Assembly: GCA_041161065.1 (NCBI GenBank)
Contig: JBEAVE010000006.1
Coordinates: 71,941 to 135,940, forward strand
DNA length: 64,000 nucleotides
Origin: DYRG01 sp041161065
GTDB taxonomy: Bacteria; Pseudomonadota; Gammaproteobacteria; Beggiatoales; Beggiatoaceae
Reading direction: 5' to 3'
Below the pieces are notes generated by a model. The model did not search any database. It saw only the letters and a program-made list of their open reading frames with translations, and was not told the DNA's origin. This document shows, one piece after another, positions 35,523 to 44,381 of the stretch (the stretch's first letter is position 1; each line of letters starts with the position of its first letter). The position numbers and the translations under genes were made by a program.

Positions 35523-36341
35523 ATGGCTGAATTTTCGTTTAAAACGCTCGCGGAAGATCTTTTAACTTTAGAAGTTAATACCATTGTTAAGGCAAACATG
35601 ATGGCGATTAAAATGCCTTCAAATCGGCGTGAAGCATTATTAGAAATTGCCCGAGATTATCACCTTGCTTTGGTTGAATTGGGTTGCCGAGAACCGCTTG
35701 TTTGGACTTCGGGAGGAATAATGGCTTTTTTTGAACTGCGAAGTCGAGCAATTCAAGGTGCAAAAGTCATTAGTGATTTGGAACATTTGATGACTAAAAC
35801 AGAGCACCAAAAATATTTTGAGAAAAAGGTCATTCTCGATCGCATTCAATCTCAATCAGAACAGCTTATTTCTCTATTTGTATCTTTAGCCAAAAATGTC
35901 AATGCTAGTTTTGATTTACAAGCCTATCGACATGAAATGAATACTAAGGCTAATGATCTGGCAAAAGAGAAAGAAAAACCTTTAGAAGAACTGTATAAAT
36001 TTTGTGATTTACATGATGAAGAAAATCAGGTTTGGAATAATGATTTACCCCGTTCAAAAATGCAGGATATTGAAGATTTGGATTTAAGTGCAGCACAAAT
36101 CAGTTTAATTCGTAAAGTTTGGGAAATTGGCACAGAGCAAGTGGTATTACAAACGGTTATTCATGCCGATGGAGATATAACCACGAGAATTTCTGAACGG
36201 TTGCTCGAAAATCCAAATCAAATACTCTTTCAAATTCATCACGAATCCGTGCAAGGTGCAGTGGGTTTCTGGACAAATTTAGTAGAAACCATTGGTAAAA
36301 TGGCAGCACATTTCTTTCAAACCAAAATACTTAAAAAATAA
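35523..36341 (+). CDS. Hypothetical protein, unknown cluster gene 2
   Basis: 272-aa soluble, mostly helical protein with no recognised motif. Several long amphipathic helices can be seen (REALLEIARDYHLALVELG, KKVILDRIQSQSEQLISLFVSLAK, AQISLIRKVWEIGTEQVVLQTVI), and the C-terminal part (IHHESVQGAVGFWTNLVETIGKMAAHFF) is more hydrophobic and could touch a membrane. It sits between two other unnamed genes with gaps of 4 and 2 bases, so the three are surely one transcript. Confidence 0.55.
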   Translation: MAEFSFKTLAEDLLTLEVNTIVKANMMAIKMPSNRREALLEIARDYHLALVELGCREPLVWTSGGIMAFFELRSRAIQGAKVISDLEHLMTKTEHQKYFEKKVILDRIQSQSEQLISLFVSLAKNVNASFDLQAYRHEMNTKANDLAKEKEKPLEELYKFCDLHDEENQVWNNDLPRSKMQDIEDLDLSAAQISLIRKVWEIGTEQVVLQTVIHADGDITTRISERLLENPNQILFQIHHESVQGAVGFWTNLVETIGKMAAHFFQTKILKK

Positions 36342-36343
36342 TA

Positions 36344-36850
36344 GTGATAAATACCCCATTACAAGGCATTCAATTTTTGCGTCAATTCATTAAAGAAGGT
36401 GGTTTGACGATAAGTACAGAATGTTCAATCAATAACTCATTCATAAATATGAGAACAAGTATTCAATTAGATGGTAGCGTAATTAACTTTGTTCCTGATA
36501 TTAACTGTTTTTCACAGGAGGAACAACGGTTATTGCAAAATGATTTGAGTCGGCATTTGGATAAAATAAAGCAACTCTTAGAAAAAATGAATAGTTTTTC
36601 ATTATTTTTGCAACGAATATTTGTTGGACTGTCTATTGGAAATGGGATAATAGGTACATTAGTTGTTGATATTCATAATAGTTTAGGAAAATTTCACCCG
36701 TTTTTATCTTATTTGTATGAAATAAATCCCTATCTAGTTAATTTATTTTGGTTTATGATAAGCAGTGCTATGGGAGGTTTGATTTTCCATTATATTGTAC
36801 AACCTTTAATTTGGCGTTTTATTGCGAAGAAAGTGAGAGAAAAACTTTGA
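36344..36850 (+). CDS. Hypothetical membrane protein, unknown cluster gene 3
   Basis: 168-aa protein with a soluble N-terminal half (about 1-85) and two predicted transmembrane helices (about 88-107, RIFVGLSIGNGIIGTLVV, and about 127-155, LVNLFWFMISSAMGGLIFHYIV). It ends in a basic tail, FIAKKVREKL. It is not recognised. The start is GTG at 36344, two bases after the preceding stop. Its stop overlaps the lptF TTG start (TTGA), so lptF translation may depend on it. Confidence 0.55.
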   Translation: MINTPLQGIQFLRQFIKEGGLTISTECSINNSFINMRTSIQLDGSVINFVPDINCFSQEEQRLLQNDLSRHLDKIKQLLEKMNSFSLFLQRIFVGLSIGNGIIGTLVVDIHNSLGKFHPFLSYLYEINPYLVNLFWFMISSAMGGLIFHYIVQPLIWRFIAKKVREKL

Positions 36851-37902
36851 TTTTTACCCGCTATTTATATCGAGAAATTATTACCACTGCATTAGCATTA
36901 TTGTTAATTATTGTATTGATTTATTTGAGTCAGCGTTTTATTCAATTTTTAGCCGAAGCAGGTAGTGGTCAATTACCCTTAGAATATGTTTTTAAGTTGT
37001 TAGCATTAAAGCTATTATGGGTGTTTGTTGTTCTTATACCTTTAACGTTTTTTCTGGCGATTTTAATGGCGTTAGGACGCTTATATAGCGAAAATGAAAT
37101 AATGGCGATGTTTGCTTGTGGTTTAGGCACACCTTTTTTGATAGGAAAAATTCAACAATTAGCGATTACAATTGCGGTAATTGTAGGTGTTTTAAGTTTT
37201 GTATTAGCACCTTGGTCTGAAGCAAAACAAGAGCAGTTGCGCCAAGAAATTCGCCAGCAATCTGATATTGGGGTTTTAACAGCGGGGCGTTTTCAAAGTT
37301 TTAATCAAGGACGCGGGGTTTTTTATATTGAACATTTTGATAAGAAAAATACCGTAATGAAAAATGTTTTTGTTTCATTAGAAAGAGAGGGTAAAAATAT
37401 TTTAATCTCTGCGGATCGTGGGTATTTGAAAACTGAAGAAAATACTAATGCAAAATATATTATGTTGTTCGATGGTTATCGTTATGATATTACGCATGGT
37501 TCTGCGGAACTCATAGAAACTAAATTTGCTCAACACGCAGTTTTAATTTATATTGAACCCATGCCGCTTCCAAATGCCTTTAAATCTCAACACAATATTG
37601 ATTTGTGGAATTCTAATCAAGCGGGTGCAATGGCTGAATTACAAATGCGGATTTCTGCGCCTTTGTCAATTTTATTGCTTGCGCCGTTAGCAGTTCTAAT
37701 GTCGCACACAACACCTCGACAAGGACGTTATAGCAAAATAATCATTGCATTGTTGATTTATTTTATTTATGTAAATGGGTTAGAAGTTGCTCAAAAATGG
37801 TTAGAACGGGAATTACTGTCTGCTTGGTTAGGTGTTTGGTGGGTGCATGGTATTTTAGCAATGTCGGTTTTAATAACATTTCTTTATCGAGAACGGCGTT
37901 AA
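36847..37902 (+). CDS. lptF: LPS export permease LptF
   Basis: 351-aa permease of the YjgP/YjgQ family, one of the two LptB2FG transmembrane subunits that extract lipopolysaccharide from the inner membrane. It has the typical first line FTRYLYREIITTALALLLIIVLIYLSQRFI region, VFVVLIPLTFFLAILMALGRLYSENEIMAM, a periplasmic beta-jellyroll (about 125-260), and a final helix bundle. FTRYL at the start favours LptF over LptG. The TTG start at 36847 overlaps the previous stop. The usual partner lptG is not in the window. Confidence 0.9.
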   Translation: MIFTRYLYREIITTALALLLIIVLIYLSQRFIQFLAEAGSGQLPLEYVFKLLALKLLWVFVVLIPLTFFLAILMALGRLYSENEIMAMFACGLGTPFLIGKIQQLAITIAVIVGVLSFVLAPWSEAKQEQLRQEIRQQSDIGVLTAGRFQSFNQGRGVFYIEHFDKKNTVMKNVFVSLEREGKNILISADRGYLKTEENTNAKYIMLFDGYRYDITHGSAELIETKFAQHAVLIYIEPMPLPNAFKSQHNIDLWNSNQAGAMAELQMRISAPLSILLLAPLAVLMSHTTPRQGRYSKIIIALLIYFIYVNGLEVAQKWLERELLSAWLGVWWVHGILAMSVLITFLYRERR

Positions 37903-37964
37903 AGGTATTTAAAAACTAGAAAGAATCCTTATTTCTTTCTCTATAAAAACTGGAAAGCTATAAA

Positions 37965-38600
37965 ATGTTAGGTATTTTAGGTGGGACGTTTGATCCCATT
38001 CATCATGGACATTTGAGATTGGCATTAGAAATATATGAACGGTTGGGGTTACAAGCAGTGCATTTGATGGTTTCTGCAAACCCGCCCCATCGTCAAACAC
38101 CACAAACGCCAGCTTCCATTCGTTTTGAAATGTTAAAATTGGCAATTAATGATATAACTGGGTTAGTTGCCGATAATCGAGAATTAAAGCGTCAGCAGGT
38201 TTCTTATACGGTAGAAACATTATTGGAAATGCGCCAAGAATTTGGAGAACAACTGCCAATTTGTTTAATTTTAGGAATGGACGCTTTTTTGAGTTTGCCA
38301 ACGTGGTTTGAATGGGAGAAAATAATTCATTTGACGCATTTAGTTATTACCTCGCGCCCTGAAATTGAACAAGTCTTTTCTCAACCCTTACAAATGCTTT
38401 TACAAAAACACCGAGCTAAAACAATCCGTGAATTAAAAGAAAAACCAGCCGGTTGTATTTGGTTTGAAAGTGTGCCGAAGTTGCATATTTCTGCCACACA
38501 AATTCGCCAATGTTTTTTAGAGCAACGTGACCCGCATTATTTACTGCCAGAAATGGTTTTAAGATTCATTTATCAACGAGGTTTGTATAACGTATGTTAA
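37965..38600 (+). CDS. nadD: Nicotinate-mononucleotide adenylyltransferase
   Basis: 211-aa NadD, making nicotinate adenine dinucleotide in NAD synthesis. The N-terminal nucleotidyltransferase motif is GILGGTFDPIHHGHLRLA, with PPHR and the C-terminal ISATQIR motif. The next gene, rsfS, starts 7 bases before its stop, the standard nadD-rsfS arrangement. Confidence 0.97.
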   Translation: MLGILGGTFDPIHHGHLRLALEIYERLGLQAVHLMVSANPPHRQTPQTPASIRFEMLKLAINDITGLVADNRELKRQQVSYTVETLLEMRQEFGEQLPICLILGMDAFLSLPTWFEWEKIIHLTHLVITSRPEIEQVFSQPLQMLLQKHRAKTIRELKEKPAGCIWFESVPKLHISATQIRQCFLEQRDPHYLLPEMVLRFIYQRGLYNVC

Positions 38601-38944
38601 ATTCAGAACAATTATCTAAAGTTGTGGTTCACGCAATGGAAGAACTGAAAGCACAAAACATTAAAGTTTTAGATGTGCGACGGATTTCTGGCGTGACGGA
38701 TTATTTGGTTATTTCTAGTGGAACAAGTAATCGTCAAGTTTCTGCTATTGCAGATAAGGTTGTTGATGATGCAAAAACAAATGGACAACGGGTTCTAGGC
38801 ATTGAAGGAAAAAATCCAAGTGAATGGATTTTAGTGGATTTGGGTGATGTAGTTGCACATATCATGCAGCCGCATATTCGGGATTTCTACCAGTTAGAAA
38901 AACTTTGGAGCAACTTAGAAGAAACTTCTCACACAGAGCACTAA
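38594..38944 (+). CDS. rsfS: Ribosome silencing factor RsfS
   Basis: 116-aa RsfS (YbeB/Iojap), which binds ribosomal protein uL14 and blocks subunit joining in slow growth. The signature is IKVLDVRRISGVTDYLVISSGTSNRQVSAIAD, GIEGKNPSEWILVDLGDVVAHIM and FYQLEKLW. It overlaps nadD by 7 bases. rlmH, which often follows, is replaced here by a MazG-like gene 3 bases on. Confidence 0.97.
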   Translation: MLNSEQLSKVVVHAMEELKAQNIKVLDVRRISGVTDYLVISSGTSNRQVSAIADKVVDDAKTNGQRVLGIEGKNPSEWILVDLGDVVAHIMQPHIRDFYQLEKLWSNLEETSHTEH

Positions 38945-38947
38945 AAA

Positions 38948-39301
38948 ATGACAACAGATAGTTTAGAAAATTTAAATCAAAAAATTGCCCAATTTGCAAA
39001 AATTCGTGATTGGGATCAATTTCATAATCCAAAGAATTTGGCAATGGCGTTGATTGGTGAAGCGGGAGAATTAGTAGAGCATTTCCAATGGCTCACGTTT
39101 GAGCAAAGTATGCAATTATCTCCAGAGAAACGTCAAGCCGTTAGTTATGAATTGGCGGATATTTTAATTTATTTGTTGCGCATGGCAGATAGATTAGAAA
39201 TAGATATATTGCAAGCGACGCAGGATAAAATGGCAATTAATGAGCAACGTTATCCAGTAGAAAAAGTGCGCGGTGATGCTAGAAAAGCTAATGAATATTG
39301 A
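38948..39301 (+). CDS. MazG-like nucleotide pyrophosphohydrolase (RS21-C6/dCTPase type)
   Basis: 117-aa all-alpha NTP pyrophosphatase. The metal-binding pattern is ALIGEAGELVEHFQW followed by YELADILIYLLRMADRLEID, giving the ExxE and ExxD sets of the family. The opening WDQFHNPKNLAMAL is typical of the RS21-C6 group, which hydrolyses modified or plain dCTP. It would clean the nucleotide pool. mutY overlaps its end by 11 bases, so the two pool- and repair-related genes are cotranscribed. Confidence 0.85.
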   Translation: MTTDSLENLNQKIAQFAKIRDWDQFHNPKNLAMALIGEAGELVEHFQWLTFEQSMQLSPEKRQAVSYELADILIYLLRMADRLEIDILQATQDKMAINEQRYPVEKVRGDARKANEY

Positions 39302-40331
39302 AAACAACTTTAGTGCAAATTTGCTTGCATGGTTTGATAAATACGGACGTAAGAATCTTCCTTGGCAATCTCCTCGAACAGCTTATCGAGTATGGATTTC
39401 TGAAATCATGTTACAACAAACACAAGTTGCAACCGTTATTCCTTATTTTGAACGTTTTATTCAAACCTTTCCCAACATAGAAACCCTAGCAAATGCACCT
39501 TTGGATCAAGTATTACAACTGTGGACAGGTTTAGGTTATTATGCACGGGCAAGAAACTTACATAAAACCGCACAAATAATCGTTAATGAATTTAATAGAC
39601 AATTTCCTAATAATTTAGAGCAACTCACGAAATTATCAGGGATAGGAAGGTCGACGGCGGGAGCAATTTTAGCGTTAGCATTTGATCAATCTCAACCGAT
39701 TTTAGATGGTAATGTTAAACGGGTTTTATGTCGTTTCTACGCATTAGAAAATCCTCATCAAAATGATTTGTGGATTTTAGCAAAACAACATACCCCACAA
39801 CAAAGAACCGCAGATTATACGCAAGCAATTATGGATTTAGGTGCAACGATTTGTACAAGATCACGTCCACGTTGTTTAGAATGTCCTCAAAAATTAAGCT
39901 GTTGCGCGCATACAAAAGGATTGGAAATAAACTTTCCAACGCCTAAACAACGTAAAACATTACCCATCAAAGAAACACAAATGTTAATAATACAAAATAA
40001 ACAACAAGAAATTTTATTAGAACGTCGACCATTAAAAGGATTATGGGGAGGTTTGTGGGTATTTCCAATGTGTGAGGAATCGGTAGAAAAATGGTGTGAG
40101 AAACATTGTCAAGAAAAGATTTCTGAAAAATATATTTGGTCATCATTGCGTCATAGTTTTACACACTTTCATTTAGATATTACACCTATTCACGTTATAA
40201 TGGACAATTCTTCCACATTTGAATTACCAAATAGTCGGTGGTTTCTACCTGAGAAAATAGAGGTAGGAAGTGCTGCACCCGTTATGAAACTTTTACAGCA
40301 ATTAACTTCATTTCAATTGATAGGAGCATAA
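39291..40331 (+). CDS. mutY: Adenine DNA glycosylase MutY
   Basis: 346-aa glycosylase that removes A opposite 8-oxoguanine. The catalytic Glu is in WISEIMLQQTQVATV; the helix-hairpin-helix is LSGIGRSTAGAILALAF with the Asp in ILDGNVKRV; the 4Fe-4S loop is CTRSRPRCLECPQKLSC (C-x6-C-x2-C-x5-C). A C-terminal NUDIX-like 8-oxoG recognition domain (about 220-340, LERRPLKGLWGGLWVFP) is complete. The start at 39291 (MNIENNFS) is preferred over 39273; both overlap the preceding gene. yggX follows after 3 bases, the standard pair. Confidence 0.96.
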   Translation: MNIENNFSANLLAWFDKYGRKNLPWQSPRTAYRVWISEIMLQQTQVATVIPYFERFIQTFPNIETLANAPLDQVLQLWTGLGYYARARNLHKTAQIIVNEFNRQFPNNLEQLTKLSGIGRSTAGAILALAFDQSQPILDGNVKRVLCRFYALENPHQNDLWILAKQHTPQQRTADYTQAIMDLGATICTRSRPRCLECPQKLSCCAHTKGLEINFPTPKQRKTLPIKETQMLIIQNKQQEILLERRPLKGLWGGLWVFPMCEESVEKWCEKHCQEKISEKYIWSSLRHSFTHFHLDITPIHVIMDNSSTFELPNSRWFLPEKIEVGSAAPVMKLLQQLTSFQLIGA

Positions 40332-40334
40332 AAG

Positions 40335-40604
40335 ATGAGCCGAGTAGTTCAATGCGCAAAATTAAGCAAGGAAGCTGAAGGTTTGAAAGCACCACCTTAT
40401 CCCGGCGAATTAGGGAAGAAAATTTTTGAGCATATTTCTCAAGAAGCGTGGCAAATGTGGTTACGTCATCAAACCATGTTAATCAATGAATATCGGCTTT
40501 CTCCGCTTGATCCACGCGCGAGGAAAATGATTGAAACTGAAATGGAAAAGTTCTTTTTTGGCGAGGGTTCAACGCCGCCGCAAGGATTTAAGCCTGAGAA
40601 CTAA
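40335..40604 (+). CDS. yggX: Fe(II)-trafficking/oxidative damage protein YggX
   Basis: 89-aa YggX, which protects Fe-S clusters and helps iron handling; MutY itself needs a 4Fe-4S cluster. The hallmark Cys is in MSRVVQCAKL, followed by PPYPGELGKKIFEHISQEAWQMW, HQTMLINEYRL and the C-terminal FFFGEG. It closes the nadD-rsfS-mutY-yggX run. Confidence 0.97.
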   Translation: MSRVVQCAKLSKEAEGLKAPPYPGELGKKIFEHISQEAWQMWLRHQTMLINEYRLSPLDPRARKMIETEMEKFFFGEGSTPPQGFKPEN

Positions 40605-40606
40605 TT

Positions 40607-40631
40607 AAAAAGGCTGGAATAAAACCCAGCC
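40607..40631 (-). terminator. Intrinsic terminator downstream of trpA
   Basis: Stem GGCTGG (40612-40617) / CCAGCC (40626-40631). On the minus strand the stem is followed by a T-run (plus-strand A-run at 40607-40611), which suits trpA, whose stop is about 70 bases away. The plus-strand side has no T-run after the stem. Confidence 0.7.
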
Positions 40632-40702
40632 GTGAAATGAATATTGAAAGGTTTTTTTGTAGAAACGTTGAAAGCAATGATCATTTCTACGCATTTCAAA
40701 AG

Positions 40703-41503
40703 TTAGTGGTTGTCGATCCCGCGTCGAATGTCGGCGAGTGTATGGGAAAGCGCGGAGATAAGTTGAGATTCTTCTGTAGTTTCAATGAGTTGTACTAATG
40801 CGCTCCCGACAATGATGGCATCGGCAATTTTGGCAACGTTGGCGGCGGTTTCCGCGTTTTTTATGCCAAAACCCACACCAATTGGGAGGGTTGTGTGGGC
40901 GCGAACGGTCGCCAATTTATCGCTAACTGCTTGAATATCCAAGTCTGCGCTCCCCGTCACGCCTTTCACCGACACGTAATAAATAAATCCGCTGGCTTGG
41001 TTGGCGATTAATTTGATTCGATCCACATCGGTGGTGGGTGAAATTAAAAAAATGGTATTTATTTCATAGGGTTGTAATGCTTTAACGAAAGCGTCGGCTT
41101 CTTCGGGCGGTAAATCGACAATCAAAAATCCATCAACGCCTGCATTTGCGGCATCTTTTGCAACTGCTTGATAAGTGTAGGCTTCGAGCGGATTTAGGTA
41201 ACCCATTAAAACAATCGGTGTTTGGGTATTTTGAGTTCGAAATTCTTTAACCATTTCAAAAACTTGTCGAAGCGAAACTTGGTATTTTAGGGCACGTTCG
41301 CTCGCACGTTGAATAACGGGTCCGTCCGCCATCGGATCAGAAAATGGCACACCCAATTCCAAAATATCCGCGCCCGCCGCCACCAATGCGTGCAGAAAAG
41401 AAACGGTTAAAGTCGGGTTTGGATCGCCCGCTGTTATGAATGGAATCAAGGCTTTACGTTGTTTGGCGCGGCAATCGGCGAAACACGTTTGAAGTCGGTT
41501 CAT
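40703..41503 (-). CDS. trpA: Tryptophan synthase alpha chain
   Basis: 266-aa alpha subunit that splits indole-3-glycerol phosphate to indole. The hallmark LIPFITAGDPNPTLT, catalytic Glu in ADILELGVPFSDPMADGPVIQ, catalytic Asp in GVDGFLIVDLPPEEA, YYVSVKGVTG, and the phosphate-binding GVGFGIK and IVGSALV are all intact. trpB, its obligate partner and usual neighbour, is not beside it: the divergent rlmD begins 88 bases upstream, so trp genes are scattered here. Confidence 0.96.
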   Translation of the reverse strand: MNRLQTCFADCRAKQRKALIPFITAGDPNPTLTVSFLHALVAAGADILELGVPFSDPMADGPVIQRASERALKYQVSLRQVFEMVKEFRTQNTQTPIVLMGYLNPLEAYTYQAVAKDAANAGVDGFLIVDLPPEEADAFVKALQPYEINTIFLISPTTDVDRIKLIANQASGFIYYVSVKGVTGSADLDIQAVSDKLATVRAHTTLPIGVGFGIKNAETAANVAKIADAIIVGSALVQLIETTEESQLISALSHTLADIRRGIDNH

Positions 41504-41591
41504 TTTTTCTTCCTTTTTGAAATGAAATCTATTGACAGCCTATTGTAACTAAATATAGAGTGAATACAACTTTAACTGATAAAGAAACCTA

Positions 41592-42917
41592 ATGAAACGA
41601 CGCAGAAAAACTTTACCCGCAGAAACCATTACCTTAACTATTGAACGTTTGTCACACGACGGACGCGGGATTGCAATTAATAATGGAAAAACCGTTTTTG
41701 TTAGTGGTGGACTACCTGAAGAAACCGTGATTGCAAAATACACCGATATTCATAGCAAATTTGATGAAGTTGATGCCATAGAAATTATTAAAGCATCACC
41801 ACTAAGAACCGCTCCCATTTGTTCTCATTTTTTAATTTGTGGCGGGTGTAATTTACAGCATTTGAATCATGGGGCACAATTGCAATTAAAACAACATAAT
41901 TTATTAGAGCAACTTCAACACATTGGTAAAACCACGCCAGAAACCATTTTACCGCCTTTGCAGGGATTACAAAAGGGGTATCGTTGTAAAGCCCGTTTGG
42001 GTGTAAAACTTGTTCCCAAAAAAGGTGGCGTTCTTGTTGGATTTAGAGAACGAAGAAGCAATTTTTTAGCTGAATTACAACATTGCCCAATATTACATTT
42101 TTCGGTTGGTGAACGCATTGTAGATTTGAGAAACTTGCTTTCTACTTTTGAAGGTGCAGCAACCATTGCTCAAATAGAAGTTGCCGTTTGTGAAACGCAT
42201 ACTGCTTTAATCTTTCGTAATTTGCAGCCATTAGTGGAAAGTGATCAAGAAAAACTCAGAATATTCGCAAAGGAAACCGGCTTACATATTTATTTGCAAC
42301 CTAACAAAATAACTAGCATAACACCATTTTACCCGATCCCCGCTGAAAAACTGTTTTATTCTCCAGAAGAAAATATAAATATTTATTTTCAACCCAGCGA
42401 TTTTACGCAAGTAAATCCACAAATGAATCGACAAATGGTTCAGCAAGCAATTTCTTTGTTGAATCCTTCAAAAGAAGATCATATTTTAGAACTATTTTGT
42501 GGATTAGGTAATTTTACTGTTCCGTTTGCTAAAAGAGCAGGTTTTATTACCGCCGTTGAAGGGGAACAAATGCTTATTCAACGTGCAAAAGAAAATGCTC
42601 AACGATTAGGGGTTGAAAATATTGAATATCATGTTGCAAATTTGCAGCAAGAAAACCTTAATGAGAGTTGGTTGAAAAAAACTTATAATAAAATATTCCT
42701 TGATCCACCTCGTAGCGGCGCAATTGAAATTATCCGACAATTACCATTACACAATGTAAAGCAACTGGTTTATGTATCGTGTAATCCCGCAACGTTATCG
42801 CGTGATGTAGAAACTTTGGTGCATGAGAAAGGTTTTTGCTTAAAGAAAACAGGCATTATGGATATGTTTCCACACACAGCACACGTTGAATCTATTGCGC
42901 TATTTGAAAAGGATTAG
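41592..42917 (+). CDS. rlmD: 23S rRNA (uracil-1939-C5)-methyltransferase RlmD
   Basis: 441-aa SAM-dependent rRNA methylase (RumA). A TRAM domain (about 8-65, ITLTIERLSHDGRGIA) is followed by the 4Fe-4S Cys set CSHFLICGGCNLQH with a later CP. The SAM site is LELFCGLGNFT, the DPPRSGA motif follows, and the nucleophile Cys is in YVSCNPATLSRD. The similar TrmA lacks the TRAM and Fe-S parts. It starts a plus-strand run with the prenyltransferase 6 bases after it. Confidence 0.95.
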   Translation: MKRRRKTLPAETITLTIERLSHDGRGIAINNGKTVFVSGGLPEETVIAKYTDIHSKFDEVDAIEIIKASPLRTAPICSHFLICGGCNLQHLNHGAQLQLKQHNLLEQLQHIGKTTPETILPPLQGLQKGYRCKARLGVKLVPKKGGVLVGFRERRSNFLAELQHCPILHFSVGERIVDLRNLLSTFEGAATIAQIEVAVCETHTALIFRNLQPLVESDQEKLRIFAKETGLHIYLQPNKITSITPFYPIPAEKLFYSPEENINIYFQPSDFTQVNPQMNRQMVQQAISLLNPSKEDHILELFCGLGNFTVPFAKRAGFITAVEGEQMLIQRAKENAQRLGVENIEYHVANLQQENLNESWLKKTYNKIFLDPPRSGAIEIIRQLPLHNVKQLVYVSCNPATLSRDVETLVHEKGFCLKKTGIMDMFPHTAHVESIALFEKD

Positions 42918-42923
42918 AACTTC

Positions 42924-43823
42924 ATGCGAATTTTGACTTGGTTTCAAGCGACTCGTCCTCAATTTTTGACTGTAATTATTTTACCAATTTTCTTAGGAAA
43001 TTCGATTGCTTGGTACGATAAGAAAATCTTTTCTGGTGAATATTTCATTTTGTCATTATTAGCAGGGATTTTGTGTGCAGCGGCGGCTAATGTTTTAAAT
43101 GATTATTTTGATCATTTGAACCAAACAGATGTTTTAAATACTGACCCTTTAACACCATTTGCGGGTGGTAGTCGAATGATTCAAAATGGGGTTTTAAGTG
43201 CGGAACAAACACTTCATTATGGAATGGTTCTACTGACATTAGCCGTTATGTTAGGTCTTTTCTTAATTATTGAGAGAGGACTTCCTCTGTTTTTAATGGG
43301 TTTAATTGGGGTTTTATCCATATATTTCTACTCCGCTCCGCCATTATTACATAGCTTTGGTTTAGGAGAAATCACAATTGGTTTGAACTATGGTATTTTA
43401 GCGGTGGCTGGATCATATTTCGTACAAACCCAAGACTACAGTGCAACAGCTTTCTTTGCTTCTCTACCTATTGCAGGTTTTGCAACCGCAATTCTATATA
43501 TTAATCAATTTCCTGATTATGAAGCAGATCGCGCCGCTGGTAAAAACAATTGGGTGGTTAGATTGGGTAAAGAAAAAGCTAAAAATTACTTTAATTATCT
43601 GTTGGTTAGCAGTTTTAGTTTATTATTTTTAGGGATTATTTTACAATATCTACCGCTGTGGTCTATTTTGGTTGTATTAGTTTTACCAATTGCGTTAAAA
43701 GCGATGTATATTTTGAAACAACATTATCACCAAAAACAGGCTTTAATTCCTGCGATTCAAAATACCATTGCATTACATAGTTTGGCAACGATTTTATTAA
43801 CAGTCGCTTTTCTTTTATCTTGA
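42924..43823 (+). CDS. UbiA-family prenyltransferase (MenA-like)
   Basis: 299-aa polytopic membrane prenyltransferase with about eight helices. The first Asp-rich motif is NVLNDYFDHLNQTD and the second INQFPDYEADRAAGKNN, both for metal-pyrophosphate binding. The overall pattern, with RPQFLTVIILPIFLGNSIAW at the start and PLTPFAGGSRMIQNG, is closest to MenA (1,4-dihydroxy-2-naphthoate prenyltransferase). No other menaquinone gene is in the window, so another aromatic acceptor is possible. It lies between rlmD and the mtnDC pair. Confidence 0.8.
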   Translation: MRILTWFQATRPQFLTVIILPIFLGNSIAWYDKKIFSGEYFILSLLAGILCAAAANVLNDYFDHLNQTDVLNTDPLTPFAGGSRMIQNGVLSAEQTLHYGMVLLTLAVMLGLFLIIERGLPLFLMGLIGVLSIYFYSAPPLLHSFGLGEITIGLNYGILAVAGSYFVQTQDYSATAFFASLPIAGFATAILYINQFPDYEADRAAGKNNWVVRLGKEKAKNYFNYLLVSSFSLLFLGIILQYLPLWSILVVLVLPIALKAMYILKQHYHQKQALIPAIQNTIALHSLATILLTVAFLLS

Positions 43824-43832
43824 GGGAACAAC

Positions 43833-44381
43833 ATGAGCGTATTAAAAATTTACAACACCGAGAATACTCAATTATTAGAAACAGTAGAAAATTGGGACGA
43901 TATTTCAGCCCGTTTAAACAGTTTAGGATTGCGATTTGAACGTTGGAAAACGGAACAATTTTTGGAGGATAATTCAACCCAAGAAACGGTTTTAAATGCG
44001 TATAAAGATGATGTTTCAAAATTAAATCAAGAATATGGTTTTCAATCCATCGATGTTGTTAATTTAACACCCAATCACCCAGATAGAGCAACTTTACGTG
44101 CAAAGTTTTTAGATGAACATACCCATGATGATAATGAAGTTCGGTTTTTTGTCGATGGTTGTGGATTGTTTTATATTCATTTAGAGGAAAAGGTTTTTAG
44201 TTTGTTATGTGAAAAGGGGGATTTAATCAATGTTCCAGCTCATATTAAACATTGGTTTGATATGGGAGAAACTCCCTATTTCAAATGTATTCGTTTCTTT
44301 ACGCGACCTGATGGTTGGGTTGGGCATTTCACGGGTGAAAAAATTTCTGAGCGATTTCCTAAATTAGGGGAAGAAAAATGA
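43833..44381 (+). CDS. mtnD: Acireductone dioxygenase
   Basis: 182-aa cupin dioxygenase of the methionine salvage pathway, converting acireductone to the methionine precursor keto acid (Fe form). The metal ligands are in HTHDDNEVRFFVDGCGLFYIH and the later His of INVPAHIKHWFDMG. The end overlaps the mtnC ATG (ATGA), so the two steps are translationally coupled. Confidence 0.95.
   Translation: MSVLKIYNTENTQLLETVENWDDISARLNSLGLRFERWKTEQFLEDNSTQETVLNAYKDDVSKLNQEYGFQSIDVVNLTPNHPDRATLRAKFLDEHTHDDNEVRFFVDGCGLFYIHLEEKVFSLLCEKGDLINVPAHIKHWFDMGETPYFKCIRFFTRPDGWVGHFTGEKISERFPKLGEEK

Noticed and set aside
40612..40631. GGCTGG/CCAGCC hairpin as the terminator of yggX
   Set aside because: On the plus strand no T-run follows the stem; it fits the minus-strand trpA transcript instead.
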